Source: an uncultured Pelagibacteraceae bacterium
Lineage (GTDB): Bacteria; Pseudomonadota; Alphaproteobacteria; Pelagibacterales; Pelagibacteraceae
Direction of reading: 5' to 3'
Length of the DNA: 64,000 nt
Assembly (NCBI GenBank): GCA_902613755.1
Contig: CACMIH010000007.1
Coordinates: forward strand, 29,383-93,382
The first letter of the stretch is position 1; each line of letters begins with the position of its first letter. Positions 8,417 to 16,947 of the stretch are shown here, in pieces. The notes under the pieces were generated by a model that saw only the letters and a list, made by a program, of their open reading frames with translations, did not search any database and had not been told where the DNA came from. The translations under genes and the position numbers were made by a program.

Positions 8417-9489
8417 TGAGGAAATTTTTAATATTAATAATATTTTTTAATTTACTAATTATTAACATTTCATTTGCAAAAGAAATTGAATATTTATTAT
8501 TTAAATCATCTAATTATGAAAAACCTAAAAATTTTGATGCATTTGTTTGGCACGAAGGTAAAAAACTTAAAATTATAAAAGGTAGAGACATAGATAATCC
8601 AAAGCATAAGATTATAGTTATATATAATCACGGTGGTTGGGGATGGAATAAAGGCTGGGGCCCAGGCTGGGATCTTTATTTAGCAAAACTTATGGCACCA
8701 CAACTTTCAGGAAAAAAAATAAATGGAAAAGAAATTGTATTATGGATGAATGGAAGTTTGATTGATAAAAAAAATGATCCATATAAAGGTAAAGAAATTG
8801 GACACGCTTGTGGGTGGAAGTTAAAAGGTGCGTGGCATCAAGAATGGCATGAGTGTGTTTTAAATGACTTCCCAACCTATTTAAGGGAAAAAAGAACTAT
8901 AGAAATTATTAATTATTTTGCAGATAAAGGTACTCCTCGAGATCAAATATTTTTATCAGGCCATTCTTGTGGAGGATGGAATGCATTAAGACTAGAAGGT
9001 AAATATCCTGATGCATTTAATGCTGCAATTTCTTACATGCCTAATTGTTGGGATAGAAAGCCAAATGGACTTGTGAGAAAAACCTTAATTGATGAAATGA
9101 AAACTTTTAAAAAGCTTGATGCAATAATTTATTCAAGCCCAGTCGATGGAGGTGAAGATTGGAAAGCAAGTTACCAAGATTTAAAATGGATAGGTGACAT
9201 ACCTGGGGCGAAAATGATTAAATTACCAGGTCACAATGCTAAAGATGGTAAAGAAATATCAGTGAATGGAAAGCTCTGTGAAAATTTGCCTAGAATGCAT
9301 GGTGGATGGGAAGAAGTTTGGCCAGAGGGAAAAAAGAAACTCACCAGTGCAAAAAAATTTATTCCATTAGATAAAAAAGAAAAAAAAGCGATGATGAAAA
9401 AAGCCAAAGGTCACAATATGTTATATCGAGAGTGTTTTGACTCTTATTATCCCCAAATATTAGATTTTATAGCATCAAAAGTTAAATGA
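8416..9489 (+). CDS. Exported alpha/beta-hydrolase-like protein
   Basis: The protein has 357 residues with a signal peptide ending near 'NISFAKE'. It contains a nucleophile-elbow motif 'LSGHSCGGWNALR' (G-x-S-x-G) and an oxyanion-type 'IYNHGGWGWNKGWGPGW' loop, as in alpha/beta hydrolases of the dienelactone hydrolase/esterase type. Candidate acidic and histidine partners follow ('SSPVDGG', 'LPGHNA', 'RMHGGW'). Several cysteines (HACGW, HECVL, NCWDR, LCENL, ECFDS) suggest periplasmic disulfides. It is coupled to genes on both sides (1-bp overlap upstream, ATGA overlap downstream). The substrate is unknown; I recognise the fold, not the family. Confidence 0.6.
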   Translation: MRKFLILIIFFNLLIINISFAKEIEYLLFKSSNYEKPKNFDAFVWHEGKKLKIIKGRDIDNPKHKIIVIYNHGGWGWNKGWGPGWDLYLAKLMAPQLSGKKINGKEIVLWMNGSLIDKKNDPYKGKEIGHACGWKLKGAWHQEWHECVLNDFPTYLREKRTIEIINYFADKGTPRDQIFLSGHSCGGWNALRLEGKYPDAFNAAISYMPNCWDRKPNGLVRKTLIDEMKTFKKLDAIIYSSPVDGGEDWKASYQDLKWIGDIPGAKMIKLPGHNAKDGKEISVNGKLCENLPRMHGGWEEVWPEGKKKLTSAKKFIPLDKKEKKAMMKKAKGHNMLYRECFDSYYPQILDFIASKVK

Positions 9490-11177
9490 AAAAAATATTA
9501 GCAATCATATTTTTAAGTTTTGTTTGGTGTGAAACTTCTAATGCAGAAAATCAACAAATATGTGATTGGATAGTCGATGAAGTTTATGCCGATCTTTTAA
9601 ATCAAGGTTCTGATGACCATCTTTTTGTTGTTGTTGGGAATAATGGAAGATGTGAGTACGGACGTGGAACAGAAAAGCAAGATGGATTTAATGATTGTGA
9701 AAAACATAGAAAGGAAAAAGGTATAAATGGAGAATGTAAACTTTTTGCAATTGGTAAAAAAAAATTTATAGAAAATAAAACAGCCCTTAAGACTGGTTGC
9801 ATAAAAGGTAATTGCGTTAATGGAAAAGGAACTAAAATATGGCCTAATGGGGATAAATATAATGGAAATTGGAAAAATGAAAAACCTCATGGTCTAGGTA
9901 CTTTTAAATGGGTTAATGGAACAAAATATATTGGTGATTGGAAGTTTGGTTTACAAGATGGTCAAGGAACAGTTACTTGGGCAAATGGAGATAAATACAT
10001 TGGTGGAAGAAAAAATGGACAAGCTGATGGGCAAGGAACTTTTATATTCGCAAACGGCACAACACAATCTGGAGAGTGGAAAAATGGAAATTTAATCGAA
10101 AGAGATTCAAATGGAAATGTAATAGGTTGTGTTGAAGGAAATTGCGATAATGGAAAAGGGACAGGCGTTTGGGAAAAAGGTTTTAAATATGTTGGTGAAT
10201 GGAAAATGCAAAATATGCATGGTTTTGGAATTGGTACCTGGCCAAATGGAGATAGATATGAAGGTGATTGGTTAAATGGCCAAAGAACAGGACAAGGTAA
10301 ATATTTTTATAGTGGTGGAGGAGGTGTTTATACCGGCGAATGGAAAAATAATAATAGACATGGTGAAGGAACAATGATTTGGAATGATGGTGTAAAAGAA
10401 GTTGCAATATGGGAGATGGATAAACCTGTAAAAACTATAAGTATAAGCAAAAATTTTATATTCAAAAAAGCCACAACATTTGTTGACAGCGACATTATAA
10501 AAAAAAGCGACCCAAGTAATTTTAAAGATATAGTGTTTATAGAAAAAGAGAAACTATTAGATTTTGACAAAAGAACTTTTAAAAATAGAAAAACTAGTTG
10601 GAAAAAAACTAATTTCTCAGTATTTGTGTTTAAAGCATCATTTGAAAATACGGTTGATATTTTAATAAAGGTTAATGATGAATTTAAAGATTTAAAAAAA
10701 GCAGAAAAACAAGCGATTAAATTTGGAAAAATATTTGGACAAATGCCTGCTTTCTTAAGGAAAAAAGTAAAACATTTAATCATCCATAAAGGTAATCCTA
10801 GTTGGGCAGGAGGGAATGGATATGCAATAATTCACACAAATACTTTTATAAATGAAAATAAAAACTATATAGAAGAGTCAATGTTTCATGAATTAGTTCA
10901 TGCCTCACTTGATTGGCATTGGGGTAAAAAATCTATTGAAGAAGATAAGTGGCTAAATGCCATTAGTGCAGATAAGTATTATGTTTCAAATTATGCATGG
11001 GAAAATCCCAAACAAGAAGATTTAGCTGAAACAGTCTTATGGTGGTATGCATCAAGGTGTAAAGTAGATAGAATTTCTAAAAAAAATAATGAAAAAATTA
11101 ATAAATTTTTAACTAATCGTTTCAAATACTTAGATAAACAAAATTATGAAACATATCCATCTAACTGCAAAAATTAG
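9486..11177 (+). CDS. Exported MORN-repeat protein with C-terminal HExxH metallopeptidase-like domain
   Basis: The 563-residue protein starts with a signal peptide (cleavage near 'SNAEN'). Residues about 20-95 form a Cys-containing region ending 'CKLFAIGKKKF'. Residues about 105-310 hold seven or more MORN repeats ('G.Y.G.W..g..hG.G'), arranged in two blocks each introduced by a 'GC..GNC.NGKGT' motif. The last 200 residues contain 'SMFHELVHASLDWHWG', a zinc-binding HExxH helix, with conserved-looking downstream acidic residues ('EDLAETVLWWYA'). A periplasmic or surface zinc peptidase carrying a beta-hairpin repeat array is the best description. It overlaps the hydrolase-like gene by ATGA. Confidence 0.65.
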   Translation: MKKILAIIFLSFVWCETSNAENQQICDWIVDEVYADLLNQGSDDHLFVVVGNNGRCEYGRGTEKQDGFNDCEKHRKEKGINGECKLFAIGKKKFIENKTALKTGCIKGNCVNGKGTKIWPNGDKYNGNWKNEKPHGLGTFKWVNGTKYIGDWKFGLQDGQGTVTWANGDKYIGGRKNGQADGQGTFIFANGTTQSGEWKNGNLIERDSNGNVIGCVEGNCDNGKGTGVWEKGFKYVGEWKMQNMHGFGIGTWPNGDRYEGDWLNGQRTGQGKYFYSGGGGVYTGEWKNNNRHGEGTMIWNDGVKEVAIWEMDKPVKTISISKNFIFKKATTFVDSDIIKKSDPSNFKDIVFIEKEKLLDFDKRTFKNRKTSWKKTNFSVFVFKASFENTVDILIKVNDEFKDLKKAEKQAIKFGKIFGQMPAFLRKKVKHLIIHKGNPSWAGGNGYAIIHTNTFINENKNYIEESMFHELVHASLDWHWGKKSIEEDKWLNAISADKYYVSNYAWENPKQEDLAETVLWWYASRCKVDRISKKNNEKINKFLTNRFKYLDKQNYETYPSNCKN

Positions 11178-11196
11178 AGAGATTAAAGGAGAATAA

Positions 11197-11487
11197 ATGC
11201 CAGCAGGATATGTAATAGCACAATTGAAAATAACTAATCCTGAAAATTACAAAGAGTATATTGAAAAAGTGAATCCAATTATAAAAAAATTTGGTGGAGA
11301 ATATTTGGTAAGAGCAGGTGAGTATCAAATATTTGATGGTGAGACAAATTTTCCTAGAATAATCATTTTGAAATTTCCAAGTTATGAGAAGGCTTTGGAG
11401 TGGTATAATTCTGAAGAATACAAACCAATTAAAAAAATTAGATTGGATAACTCAGAAGGAACAAATATAGTAATTAAAGGTATTTAA
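11197..11487 (+). CDS. DUF1330-family small protein
   Basis: This 96-residue protein has the ferredoxin-like dimeric alpha/beta barrel pattern of DUF1330: 'GYVIAQLKITNPENYKEYIEKV' then 'GGEYLVRAGEYQIFDGE' and 'IILKFPSYEKALEWYNSEEYKP'. The length is normal for the family, whose function is not established. A good Shine-Dalgarno (AAAGGAG) precedes the ATG. It has no signal peptide although its neighbours are exported proteins, so it may be an unrelated passenger in the operon. Confidence 0.85.
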   Translation: MPAGYVIAQLKITNPENYKEYIEKVNPIIKKFGGEYLVRAGEYQIFDGETNFPRIIILKFPSYEKALEWYNSEEYKPIKKIRLDNSEGTNIVIKGI

Positions 11488-11499
11488 TAAGATTTAGCA

Positions 11500-12810
11500 A
11501 TGAAAAAACTTTTTTTAGTTCTTACATTCTTAATTATTAATGTGTTGTTTAGTGGTTATGCTTTTGCAGGTGTTAATGAGCCTGGGGTGTCGTCTATTAA
11601 AGGACAGTGTGCTGGAGCATTTAAACATTATCACAAAAAACATATAGAAAAATCACTTAAACTAATTAAAGAAAAAAAAACAAACTTTGTTCTCTATGCT
11701 AGTTGCGATTCTGGTAGCTACTCCTATGCTTATAATAAAGGTAAAGATTTAGAAAAACTTCATAAGAAAACATACAAAAAATGTATGAAATATTCTAAGA
11801 AAAATACTGGTGGCAAAGAATGTTATTTGTATGCAGTTAATGAAGAAATTGTTTGGAAATATGACCAGGCTAAAGCATCAGCCGCATTAAAAACTAAATC
11901 AGCAGAAGCAAAAGTATTAAAAGAAAAGAATGCCGCGATGGATAAAAAACCAGGAAGATTTTTTGAGGATCAACCTGATGTAAATGATGATTATCAAATT
12001 CATTTCATCTATATGCTTACAGCTTCTGATAAAGATAATGAGTTAGATATTAATGGTAAAATAGAAGAGTATGCAGAAAAAATTAATACTCTTGTTGAAA
12101 AGTATAGTAAAAAAACAAAAGGATCTTCTGGTGCAAAAAAGTATAAGTACGATTATCGAAAAGATGGAAAATTAGATGTTACTTTCATAAGATTAGATAA
12201 AAAAAGAAAAGAACTTCACAAACATATAAATAACAATTATCGTGGTTACCTTTGGTTAAATGGATTTAATAATCCCAAAAAAGTTTATTTTACTTTTGCT
12301 GATGTAACGAGTGTTGATGGAGGAGAAGGTGGAGTAGGAATGGCGTCAATTTTTCTTAAAAATAAATATAATAAAAATAAAAGTGACATGCTTAGGACAG
12401 CAGTTCACGAAATGCACCATGCAATGGGAGGAGGTTATGCATGTGTCCCAGGAATGAATAAAAAAGCTCATTTTTCAAGTGGTCAAGATACTCCTGAAAA
12501 ACAAATGTTTTTTGGAAAAGCTTATGTTCATGATGTAGATGGATGTCCACAAGGTGAGGATAGTGTTTATTTAGCACCAACGTCAAAAGATCCTTACGAT
12601 CCGTTTAAACTTATATGTTTAAATGAGTGGGGAAAGTATAATCATAAAAAACTTGTTGAACTTAGAGAAAAACAGATAAGCGATCTTAAAAAAGGTAAGT
12701 GGAATTATAGAAGTGGTGGATCTGGGTGTAAGTTTACTTATTGGGACAGAGCTGATACTGGGGGTATGAAATTATTTAATAACGAAGAGGCCAATAGAAC
12801 GTATAATTGA
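11500..12810 (+). CDS. Exported protein with HExxH (zinc-peptidase-like) C-terminal domain
   Basis: The protein has 436 residues with a signal peptide ending near 'YAFAGV'. The N-terminal region (about 25-125) is Lys-rich with spaced cysteines and ends 'GGKECYLYAVNEEIVWKYD', resembling the 'CKLFAIGKKKF' region of the MORN protein two genes upstream. The C-terminal region has 'RTAVHEMHHAMGGGYACVPG', an HExxH zinc motif followed by a Gly-rich turn, and further His/Asp residues ('YVHDVDGC'). This suggests a secreted metallopeptidase or an enzyme of that fold, probably with disulfides. I do not recognise the family; catalytic activity is inferred from the HExxH motif only. Confidence 0.55.
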   Translation: MKKLFLVLTFLIINVLFSGYAFAGVNEPGVSSIKGQCAGAFKHYHKKHIEKSLKLIKEKKTNFVLYASCDSGSYSYAYNKGKDLEKLHKKTYKKCMKYSKKNTGGKECYLYAVNEEIVWKYDQAKASAALKTKSAEAKVLKEKNAAMDKKPGRFFEDQPDVNDDYQIHFIYMLTASDKDNELDINGKIEEYAEKINTLVEKYSKKTKGSSGAKKYKYDYRKDGKLDVTFIRLDKKRKELHKHINNNYRGYLWLNGFNNPKKVYFTFADVTSVDGGEGGVGMASIFLKNKYNKNKSDMLRTAVHEMHHAMGGGYACVPGMNKKAHFSSGQDTPEKQMFFGKAYVHDVDGCPQGEDSVYLAPTSKDPYDPFKLICLNEWGKYNHKKLVELREKQISDLKKGKWNYRSGGSGCKFTYWDRADTGGMKLFNNEEANRTYN

Positions 12811-12835
12811 AATCCATAAGATCATTAAAAATTTA

Positions 12836-13420
12836 ATGAAAAAAATATTTATAATTTTAATAATTTCTTTAATTTCTCAATTATCTCAAGCAAACGAAAG
12901 ATTTATACCACTTGAATTATTCACAGGCGGGGAAATTCGTGATGATACAGAAATTAAATTTACAAAAGCCAATTTGGTTTTTGGAGAAAAGAAAAGAAAA
13001 AAAATAGTAGGACCTGAAGATTGGAAAAATCCAAATACAGGTGAGATAATTAAAGTTTATAAAAGAACAAGAAAAGGTCAAAGTGGAGTAAAAACCCAAC
13101 TTTTTACTGTTACTAATGATGGACAATGTATTGGAAGAGTTTGGGATAGTAGGCGTGGTGGAAGAATAATTGTAAATGGATGTAAATTTCCTTTAGGTGT
13201 TTGGAAAGAGGGAGAAAAAAGGACATTTAACGGATCCTCTGGTGGAAAGACAAGAAAAATCGAACTGACCATTTTAAAGCTTGGAAAAAAACAAAAAGAT
13301 AAAATAAAATTCAATTGGAAACTTTACGATGGAGCTGGAAAATTAATGGATGACAATGATTATACATTTTCTAATGGGAGAGCAATGACAAAGCTTAATG
13401 ATAAAAAAATATCAAAATGA
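12836..13420 (+). CDS. Exported protein of unknown function
   Basis: This 194-residue protein has a clear signal peptide (cleavage near 'LSQANE') and a mature part rich in Lys and beta-type sequence, with two cysteines ('DGQCIGRVW' and 'NGCKFPLG') about 16 residues apart that could form a disulfide. No enzyme motif is seen. It is the last gene of the exported-protein run, 26 bp after the HExxH protein, and converges with a small membrane protein gene. The family is not recognised. Confidence 0.55.
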   Translation: MKKIFIILIISLISQLSQANERFIPLELFTGGEIRDDTEIKFTKANLVFGEKKRKKIVGPEDWKNPNTGEIIKVYKRTRKGQSGVKTQLFTVTNDGQCIGRVWDSRRGGRIIVNGCKFPLGVWKEGEKRTFNGSSGGKTRKIELTILKLGKKQKDKIKFNWKLYDGAGKLMDDNDYTFSNGRAMTKLNDKKISK

Positions 13421-13437
13421 AAAAAATAGTCAGTTAT

Positions 13438-13641
13438 TTAATTAAATAATAGATCGTTAATCGAATAAACTATCAACCCAATAATAATAATTAATAGAAT
13501 TAAAAAAGAAATTGTTGCACTTAATTGAGCTTTTATTCTTGTTTTTCCCTCTTTAAATTTTTTAAAGTGAATGCTCCCAAATCTCATTACAGCTAATCCT
13601 AAAATTATAAGAAATGCTGTAAATATATATCCAGTAATCAT
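13438..13641 (-). CDS. Small two-span membrane protein
   Basis: This 67-residue protein has two hydrophobic segments (about 4-19 and 44-64) joined by a basic loop ('RFGSIHFKKFKEGKTRIK'), as in many small inner-membrane proteins with a cytoplasmic loop. Its ATG follows the stop codon of the upstream flavin-binding protein gene with no gap (TAG-ATG), which argues for translation. The function is unknown; it may be a membrane partner of its neighbour, but that is only context. Confidence 0.6.
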   Translation of the reverse strand: MITGYIFTAFLIILGLAVMRFGSIHFKKFKEGKTRIKAQLSATISFLILLIIIIGLIVYSINDLLFN

Positions 13642-14247
13642 CTATGGAACTAACCAGGTGTCTTTATTGTTTTCCAAATTAAATTTTGCTCTTCGGTGGC
13701 CTTTAGCTGCTAAATAAAGCCATTCTATAGATTTGATCTTACACTGAATGACAGTAAAGTTTTTGTAACCTTCTTCACTTTGTTCTTTTGTATAATCAAA
13801 ATTATCTAATTCTGGTTTTAAACCTGAAGTTGGAATATCGGACTCAGTTCCAGGCCCATTATCAACTAAATAACATTTTCTACTTATATGTTGGGTTTTA
13901 GACCAAGATTCTTTTGTAATATCATTTTTGTGATTAATAATGCATTCTACTTTTAATCTGACCTGTATCTTTTCATCTTTATCATAAAATAACATTGCAG
14001 CATTTTTATTTGCTTTTAGTTTTTCGATTTTATCTGATCGTATATCACTATGATATTGTACTATATTATTTGACTGGTCTGACTTTCTTAAAACTACAAT
14101 TCTTCCATCTAGATCAGATTGATCCCCACAAATAAATACAGGTATTCTAAAAGGTGAACTTCTATCTTTAACAGCATTATTTAACATTGACCAAATTTTC
14201 TTTTTGATCTCCGTAAAGTCCTCGTAATAAGGAACTGTATCCGTCAC
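13642..14247 (-). CDS. Pyridoxamine 5'-phosphate oxidase-like FMN-binding protein
   Basis: This 201-residue protein has the split beta-barrel pattern of the PNPOx/general stress protein 26 superfamily: 'GRIVVLRKSDQSNNIVQYHSDIRSDKIEKLKANKNAAMLFYD' is the FMN-binding strand-turn region and 'IEWLYLAAKGHRRAKF' the C-terminal dimer segment. True PdxH would have a stronger PLP-binding C-terminus, so this is better called a PNPOx-like flavoprotein than PdxH. It lies 5 bp downstream of the dehydrogenase gene and abuts the small membrane protein gene, suggesting a three-gene minus-strand operon. Confidence 0.78.
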   Translation of the reverse strand: MTDTVPYYEDFTEIKKKIWSMLNNAVKDRSSPFRIPVFICGDQSDLDGRIVVLRKSDQSNNIVQYHSDIRSDKIEKLKANKNAAMLFYDKDEKIQVRLKVECIINHKNDITKESWSKTQHISRKCYLVDNGPGTESDIPTSGLKPELDNFDYTKEQSEEGYKNFTVIQCKIKSIEWLYLAAKGHRRAKFNLENNKDTWLVP

Positions 14248-14252
14248 AAATA

Positions 14253-15128
14253 TTATTTTTTCTTTTTTAATCTAGCAATCAAACCTGAACTGTCCCAACG
14301 GTTTCCACCCATCTCTTGAACTTCAGCATAATAACCATCAATAATTTCTGTTATAGGAACAGGCGAGCCATTTTTTTTTGCTTCTTCAATTGCAATTTTT
14401 AAATCTTTTCGCATCCAATCAATAGCAAAACCATAATCAAACTTATCATCTGTCATAGTTCGGTATCTATTCTCCATCTGCCATGATTGAGCAGCACCTT
14501 TAGATATTGTTTCCATAACTTTATCCATATCTAAACCGGCGTTTATTCCAAAATTAATTGCTTCTGACAAACCTTGTACTGTTCCAGCAATACACATTTG
14601 GTTCATCATTTTTGTTAACTGGCCACTTCCACAAGGACCAATTAATTTTACTTTTTTACTATAACAATCAATTACAGGTTCAGCTTTTTTAAATACCTCT
14701 TCATCTCCCCCAACCATAACAGTTAGTATGCCGCCCTCAGCACCAGCTTGTCCTCCTGAAATAGGAGCGTCTAAAAAACTAAAACCTTTATCATTTGCTT
14801 TTTTATTTAATTCTCTTGATACCTCAGCTGATACAGTTGAGTTATCAATAAAAATAGATCCTGCTTTAGCTGTGTTAAACAATCCATTTTCTCCTGTTGC
14901 TACCTCTCTTAAATCATCATCATTACCAACACATGTGAAAATAAAATCAGCACCATCCGCAGCTTCAGCAGGCGTATTTGCCATTTTACCTTTATATTCG
15001 CCAATCCATTTTTCAGCTTTAGATTTAGTTCTATTAAAAACAGTTACATTGTGTCCGGCTTTTGATATATATCCAGCCATTGGGTAGCCCATAACCCCAA
15101 GACCTATGAAAGCAACATTACAAGTCAT
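14253..15128 (-). CDS. NAD(P)-dependent beta-hydroxyacid dehydrogenase (3-hydroxyisobutyrate / tartronate semialdehyde reductase family)
   Basis: The 291-residue enzyme has an N-terminal Rossmann motif (FIGLGVMGYPMAGY), the substrate-binding 'DAPISGGQAGAEGG' signature and the catalytic Lys in 'GSGQLTKMMNQMC', all typical of the family that includes MmsB and GarR. It oxidises a beta-hydroxyacid or reduces the corresponding semialdehyde. The exact substrate is not resolved. Its start codon is only 11 bp from that of the divergent MFS gene. Confidence 0.88.
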   Translation of the reverse strand: MTCNVAFIGLGVMGYPMAGYISKAGHNVTVFNRTKSKAEKWIGEYKGKMANTPAEAADGADFIFTCVGNDDDLREVATGENGLFNTAKAGSIFIDNSTVSAEVSRELNKKANDKGFSFLDAPISGGQAGAEGGILTVMVGGDEEVFKKAEPVIDCYSKKVKLIGPCGSGQLTKMMNQMCIAGTVQGLSEAINFGINAGLDMDKVMETISKGAAQSWQMENRYRTMTDDKFDYGFAIDWMRKDLKIAIEEAKKNGSPVPITEIIDGYYAEVQEMGGNRWDSSGLIARLKKKK

Positions 15129-15139
15129 AATTTTTTTAT
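15129..15139. promoter_or_regulatory. Eleven-bp divergent spacer with back-to-back -10 boxes
   Basis: The two ATGs are 11 bp apart. On the plus strand CATAAT (15126-15131) lies 8 nt before the MFS start; on the minus strand TATAAA (15140-15135) lies 6 nt before the dehydrogenase start. Both would give leaderless mRNAs, and each -10 intrudes into the opposing reading frame, so the two promoters probably cannot fire at the same time. Confidence 0.45.
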
Positions 15140-16345
15140 ATGTTTAAAAGTTTAAGTTTAAAAGTAATTGTATTTGGATTTATTTTTACATTTTTTTCAA
15201 GTTTTGGACAGAGTTTTTTTCTTGGCCTATTTAATTCGAGTATAAGAGACGCCTTATCCATTACACATGGACAATTTGGCTCAATTTATGCGTCAGCAAC
15301 TTTATTGAGTAGTATTGTTTTAGTTTGGATTGGAAAAAAAATTGATGATGTAAATATCTTAAAGTTTGCTTCTTATGTGATAATTTTTCTATCGGCTTCC
15401 TGCTTTATATTTTCAAAAATTTCATCTATCATTTTTTTATTTATAGGAATTTTTTTGATGCGTTTAGCTGGACAAGGATTATCAAGTCACACAGCTACAA
15501 CAACTATATCTCGTTTTTTTGAAAAAAATAGAGGAAGGGCTTTAAGTACAGGTTGGTTAGGATTGTCGTTAGCTGAATTTATAATGCCAGTTTTAATTGT
15601 TTTTTTATTAACTTTTATAGAATGGAGAGATATTTGGGTTTCAATTTCTATTTTAGTTATACTTGTTTTGCCTATTGCAACTTTTCTTTTAGTTAGAGAC
15701 GTTAAGCTTGATTCTAGAGAAGAATCTAAAATAGAGGAGAATAATAAAGAAATTAAACAATGGAAAAGAATTGAAGTTTTAAAAGATTATAGATTTTACA
15801 TTATCTGTATGACGATGTTAGCTATGCCATGGATTGCAACAGGATCTTTTGTTTATCAGTCGTTTATATCTTCTTCTAAAGAATGGGGACCTTATGTGAT
15901 TGCACAATCGTTTATGGCATACTCAATTTTATCAGTGATTACTCTTTTCATATCTGGTTTTTTAATTGATAAATTTTCAAGTAGAAAATTATTAATCTAT
16001 ATGAATATCCCACTTTTTTTTGGCACTATAGTTCTCTACTTTTTTGATGCACCTCTTTCTTCATTTATATTTTTTGGCTTAGTGGGGGTGACTAATGGTT
16101 TGGCAAATGTACTTGGTTCTTCAACATGGGCTGAGATTTATGGTGTTGAAAATATTGGATCTATAAAAGCTCTAACAACTGCACTAATGGTATTTGCAAC
16201 AGCTTTTGGTACAGCTTTATTTGGTTTTTTGATTGATATTGGTTTTTCAATTGAACAGATAGCTGTTGTTTCAGGAACCTATATCTTTGGATCAATTATT
16301 TTACTTTATTTAGTCAAAAATAAGCTAAATCCTCAATATTTATAA
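15140..16345 (+). CDS. Major facilitator superfamily transporter
   Basis: This 401-residue protein has about 12 membrane segments in two halves, with the between-TM2-and-3 basic/acidic loop ('WIGKKIDDVNILKF') and a charged central loop ('VKLDSREESKIEENNKEIKQWKRIEVLKDYRF') typical of MFS carriers. 'RFFEKNRGRALSTGWLG' resembles the oxalate/formate-antiporter-like and monocarboxylate subgroup, so an organic acid is a possible substrate; this is a guess. Divergent arrangement with a hydroxyacid dehydrogenase fits uptake and use of a related compound. Confidence 0.85.
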   Translation: MFKSLSLKVIVFGFIFTFFSSFGQSFFLGLFNSSIRDALSITHGQFGSIYASATLLSSIVLVWIGKKIDDVNILKFASYVIIFLSASCFIFSKISSIIFLFIGIFLMRLAGQGLSSHTATTTISRFFEKNRGRALSTGWLGLSLAEFIMPVLIVFLLTFIEWRDIWVSISILVILVLPIATFLLVRDVKLDSREESKIEENNKEIKQWKRIEVLKDYRFYIICMTMLAMPWIATGSFVYQSFISSSKEWGPYVIAQSFMAYSILSVITLFISGFLIDKFSSRKLLIYMNIPLFFGTIVLYFFDAPLSSFIFFGLVGVTNGLANVLGSSTWAEIYGVENIGSIKALTTALMVFATAFGTALFGFLIDIGFSIEQIAVVSGTYIFGSIILLYLVKNKLNPQYL

Positions 16346-16388
16346 AATAGCCCTTGATTTTTAAAGACTCACTGTGTAGATACTCCGC

Positions 16389-16925
16389 ATGGCACGAGTA
16401 ACCGTAGAAGATTGCACAGATAAAGTAGAGAGCCCTTATGAATTAGTGCTTGTTGCTAAAGAGAGAGCTACTCAATTGAATGCAGGAATAGAACCAACAA
16501 TAGATAGAGATAACGACAAAAATACAGTTATTTCTTTAAGAGAAATTGCTGAAGAAAAAATTAAAGTTTCAGATTTAACTGATAGCGCTGTCTATAAACT
16601 TAGAAAACATGTCGAACAAGTTGATGATACTGCAGAAGATGACGAGGATATAGGTGATGATTTTGAAAATTTATACAAAGGTGAAATTTCGAAAAGCGGT
16701 ACGCCAATATTACCATCTAAAAGAGCTAGAAAAACACCAGAAAAAATTCAAGTAACAAAAGAAGATTTAGCTGAGCTATCCGAAACAGCTACAGCAGATG
16801 TTGATAATTCAGTAGGTGAAGAAACTATGAATGAGCAAGGAGAGGTTTCTTTAGATGAAGTATCAGAATCAGAAAACCAGGAAGCAGAAGCAACTTCAGA
16901 CGACACAGAAGCTTCAAACTCTTAA
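16389..16925 (+). CDS. rpoZ: RNA polymerase omega subunit with long acidic tail
   Basis: The first 60-70 residues ('MARVTVEDCTDKVESPYELVLVAKERATQL', then 'NTVISLREIAEEKI') are the conserved RpoZ core that clamps the beta' subunit during polymerase assembly. The protein is 178 residues long, well above the usual 70-130 of alphaproteobacteria: the last 90 residues are an Asp/Glu/Ser/Thr-rich low-complexity tail, probably disordered. It lies between an MFS gene and dusA. Confidence 0.92.
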   Translation: MARVTVEDCTDKVESPYELVLVAKERATQLNAGIEPTIDRDNDKNTVISLREIAEEKIKVSDLTDSAVYKLRKHVEQVDDTAEDDEDIGDDFENLYKGEISKSGTPILPSKRARKTPEKIQVTKEDLAELSETATADVDNSVGEETMNEQGEVSLDEVSESENQEAEATSDDTEASNS

Positions 16926-16947
16926 GAAAATAATATAAAGTTATATC

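Noticed and set aside
10328..10783. Minus-strand 151-codon frame opposite the MORN protein
   Set aside because: Phe/Ser/Leu-rich shadow of a Lys-rich coding strand, with no start signal and contained in a well-supported gene.
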